Origin: Chryseotalea sanaruensis
GTDB taxonomy: Bacteria; Bacteroidota; Bacteroidia; Cytophagales; Cyclobacteriaceae
Assembly: GCF_003990915.1 (NCBI RefSeq)
Contig: NZ_BHXQ01000006.1
Span: 62,001 to 126,000, forward strand
Reading direction: 5' to 3'
DNA: 64,000 nt
Numbering within the stretch: the first letter of the stretch is position 1; every line of letters starts with the position of its first letter. This document shows positions 16,598-25,628 of this stretch, one piece after another. Made by a program: the position numbers and the translations under genes. Under the pieces are notes generated by a model. The model saw only the letters and a list, made by a program, of their open reading frames with translations, ran no database searches and had not been told where the DNA came from.

Positions 16598-18004
16598 ATG
16601 CAGGTAGTTTCAGGAGTACGCGACCCGCTGGTAACCGGTGGTAAGACAGTACACGATGTTTCTCACGATATATCCAGGCATGTAGAAAACCCTCCGGCTA
16701 AATCATGGTATTTGGCAATGGCCATTTCCTTAGCGGTTTTTGGTTATGGATTGTACTGTGTATTCATGGTACTTTGGAACGGTATAGGTTTGTGGGGTTT
16801 GAACAAAACTGTAGGTTGGGCATGGGATATCACTAACTTCGTTTGGTGGGTTGGTATCGGTCACGCAGGTACGTTGATCTCGGCAATTCTTTTATTATTC
16901 CGTCAAAAGTGGAGGATGTCAATCAACCGCGCTGCAGAAGCGATGACAATCTTTGCCGTTATTTGTGCGGCTACATTCCCGCTTATTCACATGGGTCGCC
17001 TTTGGTTAGGTTTCTACTGGGCACTTCCACTTCCAAATACATTCGGATCACTTTGGGTTAACTTCAACTCGCCTCTCTTATGGGATGTGTTCGCGATCTC
17101 GACTTACTTCACAGTATCATTAGTATTCTGGTACATCGGTTTAATTCCTGACTTCGCAGTAATTCGCGACCGCGCTCAGGTAGCAGGTAACAAAGTACGC
17201 GCAGCCGTTTACAACGCCCTTAGCTTCGGCTGGGAAGGCGGTGCTAAAACATGGATGCGTTACGAATCTGTTGCTTTGATTCTTGCAGGTTTATCTACAC
17301 CACTTGTATTGTCAGTTCACACGATCGTATCATTCGACTTTGCTACTTCAATCATACCAGGATGGCATACTACGATCTTCCCGCCTTACTTCGTTGCGGG
17401 TGCGATCTTCTCTGGTTTTGCCATGGTATTGACGCTGCTTTTAATTACGCGTAAAGTATTTAAGCTGGAAGACTACATCACTATTTATCACATCGAGTTG
17501 ATGAATATCGTTATTATCGTAACAGGTTCTATCGTAGGTGTGGCTTATATCACAGAGTTATTCATCTCTTGGTATTCAGGTGTTGAATATGAAGGTTATG
17601 CTTTCTTCAACCGTGTACAAGGTCCTTACGCATGGGCTTACTGGTCAATGATGACTTGTAACGTGATCTCTCCTCAACTTTTCTGGTTCAAAAAAATAAG
17701 AACAAGCTTGGTAGCCACATTTGTATTATCAATTGTTGTGAACATCGGTATGTGGTTCGAACGCTTTGTAATTATCGTTACTTCACTTCACAGAGATTAC
17801 ATTCCATCAAGCTGGACTATGTTCCATCCTACGATGTATGATATTGGTGAATATCTTTTCACTTTCGGATTATTCTTTACAGCCTTCTTATTGTTTGCCA
17901 AGTTCTTCCCGGTAATCAACATGGCTGAAGTGAAAAGCATTGTTAGGCACAACTCTGAAAATGTTAGTGCAGACAAAAAAGTAACAGAAAAACAACACGC
18001 ATAA
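16598..18004 (+). CDS. actC: Alternative complex III subunit ActC, NrfD/PsrC-like quinone-binding membrane protein
   Basis: A 468-residue integral membrane protein of the NrfD/PsrC family with about ten membrane segments from residue 38 to 450. Conserved NrfD features are visible: WWVGIGHAGTLISAILLL near residue 86, FPLIHMGRLW near 126 and a long polar loop with DFAVIRDRA near 187. It carries no cofactor and forms one of two quinol-oxidising, possibly proton-translocating, membrane modules of the complex. The 36-base gap to actB and 9-base gap to actD fit one transcript. Confidence 0.95.
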   Translation: MQVVSGVRDPLVTGGKTVHDVSHDISRHVENPPAKSWYLAMAISLAVFGYGLYCVFMVLWNGIGLWGLNKTVGWAWDITNFVWWVGIGHAGTLISAILLLFRQKWRMSINRAAEAMTIFAVICAATFPLIHMGRLWLGFYWALPLPNTFGSLWVNFNSPLLWDVFAISTYFTVSLVFWYIGLIPDFAVIRDRAQVAGNKVRAAVYNALSFGWEGGAKTWMRYESVALILAGLSTPLVLSVHTIVSFDFATSIIPGWHTTIFPPYFVAGAIFSGFAMVLTLLLITRKVFKLEDYITIYHIELMNIVIIVTGSIVGVAYITELFISWYSGVEYEGYAFFNRVQGPYAWAYWSMMTCNVISPQLFWFKKIRTSLVATFVLSIVVNIGMWFERFVIIVTSLHRDYIPSSWTMFHPTMYDIGEYLFTFGLFFTAFLLFAKFFPVINMAEVKSIVRHNSENVSADKKVTEKQHA

Positions 18005-18013
18005 TCAGATAGC

Positions 18014-18544
18014 ATGGATGCAAATAAGAATTTTGTAGTAGGCATTTTTGATAATGAGGACGTCCTACTCGAAGGTGTAGAGAAGGTGAGAGGTAACGGA
18101 GTGAAAATTCACGAAGTATATTCTCCTTTCCCTGTGCATGGTTTAGATGAAGCACTGGGCTACAAAAGAAGCCGTTTGCCTATGGCCGCTTTCCTTTTTG
18201 GTATGACGGGTACAGGACTTGCCTTAACAATGCAAATCTGGATGCTTGGCTACGACTGGCCAATGATTATTGGTGGAAAGAATTTCGCTTCTCTGCCTCC
18301 ATTTATTCCAGTTACTTTCGAATTAACAGTATTATTAGCTGCCTTAGGTATGGTGGCAACTTTCATGGTTGTAAGCGATATGAAACCATACAAATGGCCA
18401 CGTCAGTTTGACTTACGCAGTACTGATGATAAACATGTAATGGCTATTGACCTTGCCTTGAATGCGGGTAAGAGCATAGATGATATTAAGCGCATTTTGA
18501 AAGAAGCAGGTGCTTCTGAAGCGAACGATAAGAATTTTGAATAA
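18014..18544 (+). CDS. actD: Alternative complex III subunit ActD (DUF3341)
   Basis: A 176-residue DUF3341 protein. It opens with NFVVGIFDNEDVLLEG, a cytoplasmic ferredoxin-fold-like region, and has two membrane helices (about 56-78 and 95-118) followed by a short cytoplasmic tail. YSPFPVHGLDEALGYKRSRLP around residues 36-56 is the family signature. It contacts ActC in known complexes and has no cofactor. The next gene begins close behind; an earlier in-frame start for actE (18510) would overlap this gene, but the lipoprotein signal supports 18561. Confidence 0.94.
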   Translation: MDANKNFVVGIFDNEDVLLEGVEKVRGNGVKIHEVYSPFPVHGLDEALGYKRSRLPMAAFLFGMTGTGLALTMQIWMLGYDWPMIIGGKNFASLPPFIPVTFELTVLLAALGMVATFMVVSDMKPYKWPRQFDLRSTDDKHVMAIDLALNAGKSIDDIKRILKEAGASEANDKNFE

Positions 18545-18560
18545 CCGTTTAGATACTGAT

Positions 18561-19196
18561 ATGAACATCGTAAAAAGTGTAATCGTGTGTTTAGGTGCTT
18601 CAGTTGTATTGGCAGCGTGTAGCGCTGGCGGTAACAACCAAGGAACGGAATACGCACCTAACATGTACCACTCAGTAGCCTACGAACCTTATAGCCAGAT
18701 CACAGATCCAGGTGCAGGTCGTTGGTTAACTTCTATAGAGTATGAAGACGGACATGCCGAATTTTTTAACAGCAATACACTCAACGTATCGACCATGGGA
18801 GTTTTCATGAACATGAGAACGCCTCCGGCTAATACTGTACCCAGAAATAAAAATGGCTGGTTGCCTTATCGAATTCCTAAGGACAGTCTTGAGCTTGCTG
18901 CCAAACGCTTAAAGAATCCTGTAGACTCAAGTGCTCAGGTAATAGCACAAGGTAAAGTATTGTATCAAACGTATTGCCAGCATTGCCATGGCGCCAAAGG
19001 TGAAGGCGATGGTAAAGTATCTGAGAAATACGCAGGTGTTGCCAACCTAAAAGGTGATGCTTACAAAAATATTACAGAAGGTCACATCTTCCACGTAATC
19101 ACAAATGGCAAAGGCCTGATGTGGGCGCACGGTTCTCAAATGAGTGCCGAAGAGCGCTGGATGATTGCCAAGTATGTAAAAGTATTGCAAAAGTAA
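18561..19196 (+). CDS. actE: Alternative complex III subunit ActE, monoheme cytochrome c lipoprotein
   Basis: The chosen ATG at 18561 gives 211 residues that begin with a lipoprotein signal peptide (VVLAACSAGG, lipidated Cys near 20). The frame extends upstream to an ATG at 18510, but this would bury the signal. A single heme motif CQHCHG lies near residue 140, with a distal methionine probably supplied by GLMWAHGSQMS near 188. NMYHSVAYEPY near residue 36 is typical of this subunit. It carries one c-type heme anchored at the periplasmic face and may hand electrons to the oxidase. Confidence 0.93.
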   Translation: MNIVKSVIVCLGASVVLAACSAGGNNQGTEYAPNMYHSVAYEPYSQITDPGAGRWLTSIEYEDGHAEFFNSNTLNVSTMGVFMNMRTPPANTVPRNKNGWLPYRIPKDSLELAAKRLKNPVDSSAQVIAQGKVLYQTYCQHCHGAKGEGDGKVSEKYAGVANLKGDAYKNITEGHIFHVITNGKGLMWAHGSQMSAEERWMIAKYVKVLQK

Positions 19197-19226
19197 TTTT
19201 TGAATAACCGATCAACTCAATAGACA

Positions 19227-20579
19227 ATGGGTCATCACATAGCAGTAGAAGCCGAGCAGTACGTTTTTAAGCCAGAAACGAAACGCAAACTATTCATCCT
19301 TATTGGGGTGGGCTTAGTTTTGTTTGTACTCGGTCTTATCATGGCCATGAACAGCGGTCACGCTGGTCACAGTGAAGGTCATGCCTCTTCCGAAATATCA
19401 ACTTCTTTAGTAGCCAGTGCAGAAGCTTCGGCTGAACCTGCTGCAGGAGAAGAACACCACGGAAGTCCTACCTGGTTAAAACGTTTATACACTTCACTTT
19501 GGATGAATAATATCTACTTCGTAGGATTAGGCATCATAGGTTTATTCTTTGTATGTATTCAATATGCTGCGCAAGCAGGCTGGTCATCAGGTATGCAACG
19601 TGTGGCTATGGCCATGGGTCGTTGGATTCCTATTGCAGGTATACTCACTTTAGTATTGTGGTTTTTGGTAAAAGGTGATCTTTTCCATTGGACACACCAC
19701 GATGTATATGAAGGCGAAACTGCTGACAAGATTTTAACGAATAAAGCACCTTATTTCTTCTGGCCTTTACATGCAGGTTCTTTCCCGCTCTTTTATGTAA
19801 TTAGAATGGTATTGTTCTTTGGTATGTGGTACATGTTCTTTTTGGCTATCAAAAAGAGAATGGTAGCCGAAGACCTTGACTCAAATACACAGCATTGGTA
19901 TAAATCAAGAAGCATCTCTGCATGGTTCCTTGTATTCTTTGCAGTAAGCTCATCAGTAGCAGCCTGGGATTGGGTAATGAGTATTGATGCACACTGGTTC
20001 AGCACCATGTTCGGTTGGTATGTATTTGCCAGCTGGTGGGTAACTGGTCTGGCTTTCTTAGCCTTCGCAGTAGCCAGCCTGAAAAATGCTGGTTATCTGA
20101 AAGTTGTTAACGCCAACCATTTACATGACTTAGGTAAATTCTGTTTTGCTTTTTCTATCTTCTGGACATACATCTGGTTCAGCCAGTTCATGTTGATCTA
20201 CTATGCCAACATTCCTGAAGAAACAGTTTACTTCATTGAGCGTATGCGTACCAGTCCTTATAGCTGGATATTTTATACCAACTTGCTCCTAAACTTTGTG
20301 TTACCATTCTTGTTATTAATGACAAGAGACGCAAAGAGACAAATCTCTATGCTAAGAGTGGTGACTCCAATAATTATGATTGGACATTGGTTTGATTTTT
20401 ATAACATGATTACACCTGGCGTAATGAAATACGAAGGAGCTATCGGCTTCTTAGAAATAGGTTTGTTCATGGTATTCTTAGGTGCTTTCTTACTGGTTGT
20501 GTTGAATGGCTTAACCAAGCTTCCGCTGATCGGAAAGAACCACCCTATGTTACAGGAAAGTTTACATCACCATATTTAA
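19227..20579 (+). CDS. actF: Alternative complex III subunit ActF, second NrfD-like membrane subunit
   Basis: A 450-residue membrane protein with about ten helices, the second quinone-module-like subunit of the complex. An N-terminal helix (about 22-42) is followed by a periplasmic loop rich in histidine (GHAGHSEGH). Later features are WPLHAGSFPLFYVIRMVLFF near 184, WDWVMSIDAHWFSTMFGWY near 247 and FDFYNMITPGVM near 390, all typical of ActF. It is followed after 12 bases by the oxidase subunit II gene, linking the two complexes in one operon. Confidence 0.94.
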   Translation: MGHHIAVEAEQYVFKPETKRKLFILIGVGLVLFVLGLIMAMNSGHAGHSEGHASSEISTSLVASAEASAEPAAGEEHHGSPTWLKRLYTSLWMNNIYFVGLGIIGLFFVCIQYAAQAGWSSGMQRVAMAMGRWIPIAGILTLVLWFLVKGDLFHWTHHDVYEGETADKILTNKAPYFFWPLHAGSFPLFYVIRMVLFFGMWYMFFLAIKKRMVAEDLDSNTQHWYKSRSISAWFLVFFAVSSSVAAWDWVMSIDAHWFSTMFGWYVFASWWVTGLAFLAFAVASLKNAGYLKVVNANHLHDLGKFCFAFSIFWTYIWFSQFMLIYYANIPEETVYFIERMRTSPYSWIFYTNLLLNFVLPFLLLMTRDAKRQISMLRVVTPIIMIGHWFDFYNMITPGVMKYEGAIGFLEIGLFMVFLGAFLLVVLNGLTKLPLIGKNHPMLQESLHHHI

Positions 20580-20591
20580 TAGTATACGTTT

Positions 20592-21683
20592 ATGATGAGT
20601 TTGATAATTGGGATTGGGGTAGTACTGGTGCTAACCATCTTCTACCTGATTTTCAGGGTAAGCAGATTAGTTGGTATTGCGAAGGGGAAGGATCCAGACA
20701 GAGTAAGCAGCAGCAATGGTGTTCATGGTAACCTTTTCATGTTATTTATGATTGGAGGCTTAGTCGCTTTCTTCTGGTATTCATGGGCTCATTTTGATGA
20801 GTACACGCTTCCGGTAGCTTCTATCCACGGTGCAGAAACAGACATGTTATTCTGGGTATCGATGGCAGTGGTTGTGGCGGCTTTCGTTATCATTACTATT
20901 ATCATGTTCGTATTTACATATCAGTATAAATATGATGAGAATAGAAAAGCGAAGTTCTATCCTGACAATCATTACCTGGAATTAGCCTGGACAATTATAC
21001 CTGCTGTAGTACTATCATTATTAATATTTACAGGATTAAAATCTTGGAATGAGATTACTTCCCCTGCCTCTGCTGAAGCTGAGGTTGTAGAATTGGTGGG
21101 TCAGCAATTTGCATGGACTGCTCGTTACCCTGGCATTAAGGACAATCAATTGGGTACTGTTAACTACAGACTCATTGACAATTATGGAAATGAATTTGGT
21201 TTAGATCTAAGCGATAAAAACTCTTTTGATGATTTTAAATCGTTAGAGCTGCATATTCCTGCGGGCAAAGAGATATTACTAAAAATCAGAGCTAAGGATG
21301 TTCTGCATAGCGTTTTCTTACCTCACTTCCGAGTTAAGATGGATGCAGTGCCAGGTATGCCTACTAATTTCAAGTTTACGGCTACTAAAACTACAGCCCA
21401 AATGAGAGAAGAAACAGGCAATCCAAATTTCAACTATGAAATGGCTTGTACTGAAGTTTGTGGTCGTGGTCATTTCTCAATGAAAATGGCCGTTGTGGTG
21501 CATACACAAGATGAATTTGAAGAATGGAAAAAAACTCAGGAAGCATGGTTGAAACAAAACCCTACTTACCTGGAAAAAGTACCTGCTGGTTTGCGTGAAG
21601 CAGCCATGATTAGTGCAGGTATTCCCGTAGAGTCATTAAGCACCTCTGCGCAAAGTGTTAATCAGGCAATAAGTGTGAATTAA
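20592..21683 (+). CDS. coxB: Cytochrome c oxidase subunit II
   Basis: A 363-residue subunit that accepts electrons at the binuclear CuA centre. It has an extra N-terminal helix (about 2-22), two further helices (about 48-66, 88-115), and a periplasmic cupredoxin domain. CuA ligands are present: the first histidine in DVLHSVFLPHF and the cluster CTEVCGRGHFSMKM near 280, with both cysteines, glutamate, histidine and methionine. The aromatic electron-entry patch is represented by QQFAWTARYPG near 170. No C-terminal heme domain is fused, so the electron donor is external, probably ActE, ActA or a soluble cytochrome. Confidence 0.95.
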   Translation: MMSLIIGIGVVLVLTIFYLIFRVSRLVGIAKGKDPDRVSSSNGVHGNLFMLFMIGGLVAFFWYSWAHFDEYTLPVASIHGAETDMLFWVSMAVVVAAFVIITIIMFVFTYQYKYDENRKAKFYPDNHYLELAWTIIPAVVLSLLIFTGLKSWNEITSPASAEAEVVELVGQQFAWTARYPGIKDNQLGTVNYRLIDNYGNEFGLDLSDKNSFDDFKSLELHIPAGKEILLKIRAKDVLHSVFLPHFRVKMDAVPGMPTNFKFTATKTTAQMREETGNPNFNYEMACTEVCGRGHFSMKMAVVVHTQDEFEEWKKTQEAWLKQNPTYLEKVPAGLREAAMISAGIPVESLSTSAQSVNQAISVN

Positions 21684-21696
21684 GATAGATAGGAAC

Positions 21697-23580
21697 ATGG
21701 CAACAACAGACATTCACGTACATAGTGCTGTTCACGGACATGATGATCATGGCCACGACCACGATCACGAACACCATGAAGGCAATTTCTGGACAAAGTA
21801 TATATTCAGCGAAGACCATAAAGTAATTGCTAAGCAGTTTCTAATTACTGGTATATTCTGGGCGCTATTGGGCGGTACTTTATCTGTAATCTTCCGCCTT
21901 CAATTAGGTTTCCCCGATATGAACCTGGATTGGTTAAAACCAGTTCTTGGTGGTTGGATTACACCTGAAGGTAAACTTGATCCTGAATTTTATTTAGCCT
22001 TGGTTACAATGCACGGTACCATCATGGTATTCTTCGTGTTAACTGCAGGCTTAAGTGGTACTTTCTCTAACTTCCTTATTCCATTGCAAATCGGTGCCCG
22101 TGATATGGCATCTGGTTTCATGAATATGCTTTCATACTGGTTCTTCTTTGTATCCAGTGTGATCATGTTTACATCGCTTTTCCTACAAGATGGTCCTGCC
22201 GGTGGTGGATGGGTAATATATCCTCCATTAAGTGCCCTTCCTCAGGCCATTAAAGGTTCTGGTATGGGTATGACTTTGTGGTTAGTATCCATGGCATTGT
22301 TTATTGTCAGTTCATTGTTGGGAGGTATCAACTACATCACAACAGTAATTAACATGCGTACAAAAGGTATGTCTTTTACACGCATGCCATTAACCATATG
22401 GGCATTCTTCTTTACAGCCATCATCGGTTTGTTATCATTCCCTGTGTTGTTCTCTGCCGCATTGTTATTGATTTTCGACCGTAGTTTTGGAACAAGTTTC
22501 TTCTTGTCTGACATTTATATTGCTGGTGAAGCATTGCCAAACGTTGGTGGTAGCCCTATTTTATTCCAGCACTTATTCTGGTTCTTAGGTCACCCTGAAG
22601 TGTACATTGTATTGCTTCCTGCCTTAGGTCTTTCATCTGAAATTATTGCAACCAATGCCCGTAAGCCTATCTTCGGTTACAAGGCCATGATTGGTTCAAT
22701 GTTATTCATTGGTATCCTATCCTTTATTGTATGGGCTCACCACATGTTCGTAACGGGTATGAATCCTTTCTTAGGATCCATATTTATGTTACTCACATTA
22801 ATTATAGCAGTCCCATCTGCTGTGAAGATCTTTAACTATGTAACCACACTATGGCAAGGTAACATCCGCTTTACTCCTGGTATGTTATTTTCAATCGGTT
22901 TGGTTTCCTTCTTCTTAACGGGTGGTATTACAGGTGTATTCCTTGGTAACTCTGCACTTGACATTCAATTACACGATACTTATTTCGTAGTAGCTCACTT
23001 CCACTTAGTAATGGGTAGTGCTTCTTTCTTCGGTATGATGGCTGGTGTGTACCACTGGTTCCCTAAAATGTTTGGTCGTATGATGGACGAACGCTTAGGT
23101 CAGATCCACTTCTGGATTACATTCATTGGTGTGTATCTGGTGTTCTTCCCTATGCATTACATTGGTATTGCAGGATTCCCAAGACGTTACTACTCATGGA
23201 CAAACTTTGAAACTTTCAGTGGCTTCGCAGATTTGAACATGTTGGTTAGTATTGCGGCTGTTGCAACATTGGCGGCTCAATTCATCTTCTTGTTCAACTT
23301 CTTCTATAGCATTTTCAGAGGTCGTGTGGCAAGTGCTAACCCTTGGAAATCAAACACATTAGAGTGGACAACGCCTGTAAATGTTGGACATGGTAATTGG
23401 CCTGGCGCTATTCCTAACGTATATCGTTGGCCATATGATTACAGCAAGCCAGGTGCTAAGGATGATTATATTCCTCAACACATTCCGTTCTCTGAAACAC
23501 CTGAGTCTAACCTGCCTGGAGAAAACGAGCAGATAAAGCTTGAGTCTTCGGACGGTTCAATTAGTCCTGATAAACATTAG
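21697..23580 (+). CDS. coxA: Cytochrome c oxidase subunit I (aa3-type)
   Basis: A 627-residue catalytic subunit that holds heme a, heme a3 and CuB and reduces oxygen while pumping protons. The heme-copper signature GHPEVYIVLLPALG is near residue 304; the glutamate in HPEVY marks a type A oxidase. HHMFVTGMNP near 348 gives two CuB histidines, and HDTYFVVAHFHLVMG near 425 gives the heme ligands. Twelve core helices are followed by extra helices. The N-terminus is strikingly rich in histidine, with ten His among the first 28 residues. The length is slightly above the usual 530-600. Confidence 0.96.
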   Translation: MATTDIHVHSAVHGHDDHGHDHDHEHHEGNFWTKYIFSEDHKVIAKQFLITGIFWALLGGTLSVIFRLQLGFPDMNLDWLKPVLGGWITPEGKLDPEFYLALVTMHGTIMVFFVLTAGLSGTFSNFLIPLQIGARDMASGFMNMLSYWFFFVSSVIMFTSLFLQDGPAGGGWVIYPPLSALPQAIKGSGMGMTLWLVSMALFIVSSLLGGINYITTVINMRTKGMSFTRMPLTIWAFFFTAIIGLLSFPVLFSAALLLIFDRSFGTSFFLSDIYIAGEALPNVGGSPILFQHLFWFLGHPEVYIVLLPALGLSSEIIATNARKPIFGYKAMIGSMLFIGILSFIVWAHHMFVTGMNPFLGSIFMLLTLIIAVPSAVKIFNYVTTLWQGNIRFTPGMLFSIGLVSFFLTGGITGVFLGNSALDIQLHDTYFVVAHFHLVMGSASFFGMMAGVYHWFPKMFGRMMDERLGQIHFWITFIGVYLVFFPMHYIGIAGFPRRYYSWTNFETFSGFADLNMLVSIAAVATLAAQFIFLFNFFYSIFRGRVASANPWKSNTLEWTTPVNVGHGNWPGAIPNVYRWPYDYSKPGAKDDYIPQHIPFSETPESNLPGENEQIKLESSDGSISPDKH

Positions 23581-23644
23581 TTCTATAAATGAAATCAAAA
23601 TTCGAGGTTCAGCGTTAAACGTTGAACCTTGATTTTTTATAGCC
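23581..23644 (+). terminator. Heptad-repeat hairpin with U-tract between coxA and ctaA
   Basis: AGGTTCAGCGTT (23605-23616) pairs with AACGTTGAACCT (23618-23629) apart from one G-T wobble, followed by TTTTTT at 23633-23638. It looks like an intrinsic terminator or attenuator inside the operon. The sequence can also be cut into 7-base units (GGTTCAG, CGTTAAA, CGTTGAA, CCTTGAT), so it is a member of the intergenic heptad class. Confidence 0.55.
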
Positions 23645-24685
23645 ATGAGGTTTTTTAGAAAACTTACACTTCTTACACTTATTGCAGTCTATCTCCTGAT
23701 AATGGTTGGGGGAATTGTACGGAGTACAGGCTCTGGTATGGGTTGCCCTGATTGGCCTAAGTGTTTTGGCTCGTGGGTACCACCAATTACAGTTGAGCAA
23801 CTTCCCGAAAATTATAAAGAAGTTTACGCAGCTCATCGTGAAAAGAAGAATGTACGCTTTGCTAATTATTTGAAAAAGCTAGGCATGGAAGAGACTGCTA
23901 TAAAAATCCTTAACGACAAATCAATTTTGCAAGAGGCAGATTTTAATGTTACTAAAACCTGGGTAGAGTATATTAACCGTGTTATAGGTGTAATTATTGG
24001 CTTGCTGATTTTTGCCGTATTTGTGGCTTCTATCAGGTTTTGGAGTTGGGACAAGAAAATTACCATTATTGGTTTTGCAACATTCTTTCTTGTAGGCATT
24101 CAGGGATGGATTGGCTCTTTTGTGGTATCCACCAATTTAACACCCTGGACAGTAACCGTGCATATGTTACTGGCTTTGGTAATCGTTGCCTTGTTAGTTT
24201 ATCTCTATTTTGAAAGCACAAAAGACAAACAAATAAGAAAAGTACCTTATGGCCTGTCTTTATTAGTGCTTTGTATGACTTTGTTAGTAATGCAAATTGT
24301 GTTGGGTACACAGGTGCGCGAAGCAATTGATGTTGCAGCCTCATCATTACTGCCCAGATCTTCGTGGATTGAGGCCTCCTGGGCATCATTTGTAATACAC
24401 CGTACATTCTCGTGGTTGATAGTAATTGCCCATGTAGTATTACTTTGGAAATTACTGAAAAGTGAGGGCTCAAAAATTTTACCATACTCATTGGCTGTGT
24501 TAATTTTGGCCACAATTTTATCTGGCGTTGGAATGGCTTATTTTGATATTCCTGCTTTTTTACAACCAGTACATTTAACGGTTGCATCGATTACAGTTGG
24601 TCTGCAATTTTTATTGGCGTTACAACTGAACAGTGGAAGGGGAGAGATGTTAATTAATCAACATGTTAGTGCAAGAAGTACATAG
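23645..24685 (+). CDS. ctaA: Heme A synthase (COX15/CtaA)
   Basis: A 346-residue integral membrane enzyme that oxidises the C8 methyl of heme o to make heme a for the oxidase. Eight membrane helices can be traced. TGSGMGCPDWPKCFGSW near residue 30 holds the extracellular cysteine pair, EYINRVIGVIIGLL near residue 108 contains the essential glutamate and nearby heme region, VHMLLALV near 179 and HRTFSWLIVIAHVVLLW near residue 252 provide heme-ligand histidines, and PVHLTVA near 313 gives the last. The gene sits directly behind the oxidase core and overlaps the possible longer start of ctaB. Confidence 0.93.
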   Translation: MRFFRKLTLLTLIAVYLLIMVGGIVRSTGSGMGCPDWPKCFGSWVPPITVEQLPENYKEVYAAHREKKNVRFANYLKKLGMEETAIKILNDKSILQEADFNVTKTWVEYINRVIGVIIGLLIFAVFVASIRFWSWDKKITIIGFATFFLVGIQGWIGSFVVSTNLTPWTVTVHMLLALVIVALLVYLYFESTKDKQIRKVPYGLSLLVLCMTLLVMQIVLGTQVREAIDVAASSLLPRSSWIEASWASFVIHRTFSWLIVIAHVVLLWKLLKSEGSKILPYSLAVLILATILSGVGMAYFDIPAFLQPVHLTVASITVGLQFLLALQLNSGRGEMLINQHVSARST

Positions 24686-25553
24686 TTCATCATTAATCGG
24701 TATGAAGGTAAAGGCATACTTCGAGTTGCTTAAGTTCAGGTTATCTGCACTGGTCGCATTCTCTTGTGCCTTTGGTTATGTATTGGCTTCTCCACAGTTA
24801 AATTGGATCAATTTAATGTGGGTATTTTTTGGTGGTTTTATGCTTTCAGGCGCTTCGGTAACTGTAAACCAGATTATAGAAAAAGACCTGGACAAGTTAA
24901 TGACCAGAACCCAAAACAGACCCTTGCCAACGGGACGACTATCGGTAAATGAAGCGCTCTATTTTTCTGTTGTTTGCTTCCTGATCGGTGTTGTTGTGCT
25001 TTACCTCACTACAAACCTGCTCACAACTTCTCTATCCATTTTATCGATGGTGTTGTATAGCTTCATTTATACACCTTTAAAAAGAGTTGGCCCCATTGCT
25101 GTTTTTGTAGGCGCTATACCAGGCGCACTGCCACCACTGTTGGGATGGACAGCCGCAACGGGCAGTATTTCGCATGAAGCCTTGATTATTTTTGGTATAC
25201 AATTTATCTGGCAGTTTCCGCATTTTTGGGCTATTGCCTGGGTGGCAGATGACGATTATAAAAAAGCAGGTTTTAAGCTGTTGCCTTCTGGCGGTCAGCG
25301 TGATTTTAATACGGCTATCCAGATTGTTATTTACACGCTATTTCTCATTCCGTTGGGATTATTGCCAGCCAAGTTTGGTATAACCGGTATTAATTCTGCA
25401 ATAGTGGCAACCGTTTGTGGTGTGTTGTTTTTAGCACAAACTTTTTATCTATTGAAAGAAGGTGACAGGAATGCGGCTTTGCGCATTATGTTCGGTTCGT
25501 TTTTGTATTTGCCAATAGTACAAATAGCGTATTTGATGGATAAGATAAATTAA
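24663..25553 (+). CDS. ctaB: Protoheme IX farnesyltransferase (heme O synthase)
   Basis: A UbiA-family membrane prenyltransferase that adds a farnesyl group to heme b to give heme o, the substrate of CtaA. The first aspartate-rich motif is NQIIEKDLDKLMTRTQNRPLP near residue 68, and the second is DDDYKKAGFKLLP near 196; together they bind Mg-diphosphate. Nine membrane segments are expected. The ATG at 24663 overlaps ctaA by 23 bases and gives 296 residues; a second ATG at 24702 (MKVKAYFELLKFR) avoids the overlap and is equally plausible. Confidence 0.93.
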   Translation: MLVQEVHSSSLIGMKVKAYFELLKFRLSALVAFSCAFGYVLASPQLNWINLMWVFFGGFMLSGASVTVNQIIEKDLDKLMTRTQNRPLPTGRLSVNEALYFSVVCFLIGVVVLYLTTNLLTTSLSILSMVLYSFIYTPLKRVGPIAVFVGAIPGALPPLLGWTAATGSISHEALIIFGIQFIWQFPHFWAIAWVADDDYKKAGFKLLPSGGQRDFNTAIQIVIYTLFLIPLGLLPAKFGITGINSAIVATVCGVLFLAQTFYLLKEGDRNAALRIMFGSFLYLPIVQIAYLMDKIN

Positions 25554-25628
25554 TTCAAAATTTCATATTTAAAATTCAAGATTTTGAATGTGGAATTTGA
25601 GATTTGGAATTTGAAATAATAGAAGAAT
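25554..25628. repeat. Intergenic heptad-repeat tract between ctaB and the first coxC
   Basis: The left part holds minus-oriented AT-rich units (TTCAAAATTTCATATT), the right part plus-oriented units in phase: GAATGTG 25586-25592, GAATTTG 25593-25599, AGATTTG 25600-25606, GAATTTG 25607-25613. The two halves are roughly complementary, so the spacer can fold. No promoter or terminator is evident inside it. Confidence 0.65.

Noticed and set aside
24066..24587. 173-codon open frame on the minus strand across ctaA
   Set aside because: It is a shadow of the ctaA gene: the plus-strand frame has clear CtaA motifs and the antisense product has no recognisable pattern or hydrophobic logic.
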